From Rhizobium giardinii bv. giardinii H152 (GTDB taxonomy: Bacteria > Pseudomonadota > Alphaproteobacteria > Rhizobiales > Rhizobiaceae), in assembly GCF_000379605.1 (NCBI RefSeq), contig NZ_KB902685.1, positions 1-64,000 on the forward strand: DNA of 64,000 bases, written 5' to 3'. Positions 63,321 to 64,000 of this stretch are shown in pieces. Below the pieces are notes generated by a model, which saw nothing but the letters and a program-made list of their open reading frames with translations, did no database searches and was not told the origin of the DNA. Position 1 is the first letter of the stretch; every line of letters starts with the position of its first letter. A program made the position numbers and the translations under genes.

Positions 63321-64000
63321 TGCTGCGCTCAATCGCCATAACGATGGTGGCCCTTTGGGCCGCCATCACCTCGGCCGCGATCGCCGCGGACCGCATAGTC
63401 TCGCCCTCTGATCGGCAGACGCTTGCAGCCGTGCTGGAGCAAGCCGCCGTCGGCGACCGCATCATTCTTCGTCCCGGCAAATATCCGGGGCGCGTGGTTA
63501 TCAAGAAGACGCTGACGGTCGAAGGCGACCCCGGGGCCTCGATCATCGGAGACGGCAAGGGAACGGTGGTCACCATCGACGCCCCGGACGTCGTCCTCCG
63601 GGGTGTTGACATCAGCGGTTCAGGAATGGACCTCGAAGCGATGGATTCGGGAGTCTTCGCCACCGAGGCCGCGACCGCCGCCCTGATCGAGGACACCGTC
63701 GTGGCGGGCAATCTCTACGGCATCTATATCCACGGCGCTGCCAAATCCATGGTCCGCCGCAACAAGATCATCGGCCTGTCCGACGGACGCTTGAGCGAGT
63801 CTGGAAACGGCGTGACGGTTTGGAATGCGCCCGGTGCCAGAGTTATCGAGAATGAAATAAGTTTCGGGCGGGACGGGATCGCCACCATCGCCAGCAAGCG
63901 CAATGTGTTCAGCGGGAACCGCTTCACCAATGTCCGCTTCGCGATCCACTACATGTACACGAACGACAGCGAAATACGGGGCAACGTGTCGACGGGAAAC
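63320..64000 (+). CDS. nosD: NosD, periplasmic copper-processing protein (partial)
   Basis: The first 227 codons are in the window. A signal peptide ([20 protein letters not shown]) precedes SPSDRQTLAAVLEQAAVGDR, then a right-handed beta-helix of CASH/NosD repeats (GVTVWNAPGARVIENEISFG, NVFSGNRFTNVRFAIHYMYT). NosD works with the ABC transporter NosFY in making the CuZ centre of NosZ. ATG 63320 overlaps the nosZ stop (TGATG). The gene continues beyond base 64000, where nosF, nosY and nosL would be expected. Confidence 0.95.
   Translation, partial: MLRSIAITMVALWAAITSAAIAADRIVSPSDRQTLAAVLEQAAVGDRIILRPGKYPGRVVIKKTLTVEGDPGASIIGDGKGTVVTIDAPDVVLRGVDISGSGMDLEAMDSGVFATEAATAALIEDTVVAGNLYGIYIHGAAKSMVRRNKIIGLSDGRLSESGNGVTVWNAPGARVIENEISFGRDGIATIASKRNVFSGNRFTNVRFAIHYMYTNDSEIRGNVSTGN

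Overview
The window looks like part of a plasmid or accessory replicon of a denitrifying rhizobium-type alphaproteobacterium (Rhizobiaceae). The evidence is the gene content (napEFDABC, nirK-nirV, norEF/norCBQD, nosRZD, two nnrS, nnrU, nnrR, two pseudoazurins and a FixL-FixJ-FixK relay, the set clustered on symbiotic plasmids such as pSymA), high GC, rhizobial IS families, and many gene remnants. No rRNA, tRNA or CRISPR array was seen. No replication or conjugation genes were recognised.

Left arm (1-13.3 kb) is accessory and decaying. It holds an intact RelB-type antitoxin with a frameshifted RelE/ParE toxin, and an XRE repressor whose start codon abuts a perfect 17-bp palindrome. An IS256-family element (5646-8606, 8-bp target duplication CGCCTGAT) is itself split by a frameshifted IS110-family element. 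A zinT gene has a Zur-like box. There are remnants of IS110 and ISL3 transposases, an RTX protein, an FMN reductase and an alpha/beta hydrolase, and three small secreted proteins, two of them tandem cysteine-rich paralogues.

Core (13.3-40.8 kb) is a denitrification island. Minus strand: nnrS, ytfE/dnrN, ubiX, ubiD. Divergent plus strand: ubiT, ubiU, ubiV, the oxygen-independent ubiquinone pathway. Then pseudoazurin, nnrR, nirV, nirK, a second nnrS and napEFDABC. Next comes a DUF59/DUF2249/multi-pass membrane protein operon, then norDQBC, norF (apparently frameshifted), norE, a small membrane protein and nnrU. Perfect-spacing FNR/NnrR-type boxes (TTG-N8-CAA) lie upstream of ubiD/ubiT, azu, nirK/nnrS, norC and norE, and further right upstream of the second pseudoazurin and nosR. 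Together these describe one NO- and oxygen-controlled respiratory regulon that also includes quinone supply.

Right arm (41-59 kb): a lipoprotein/membrane pair; an Excalibur-protein remnant; a GNAT, alpha/beta-hydrolase, DUF1348 and PNPOx-like operon with a divergent three-PAS histidine kinase and FixJ-like regulator; then fixK, a FixT-like receiver, fixJ, fixL and a second pseudoazurin. A broken receiver gene and a broken MHYT-GGDEF gene follow, then ycnI-copCD, a norD 5' fragment and a ferritin-like diiron gene. From 59 kb nosR, nosZ and nosD begin; nosD runs off the window.

Fragments of hemN, norD and possibly ytfE, next to two nnrS and two pseudoazurin genes, suggest that the island was assembled by merging or duplicating denitrification loci followed by gene loss.
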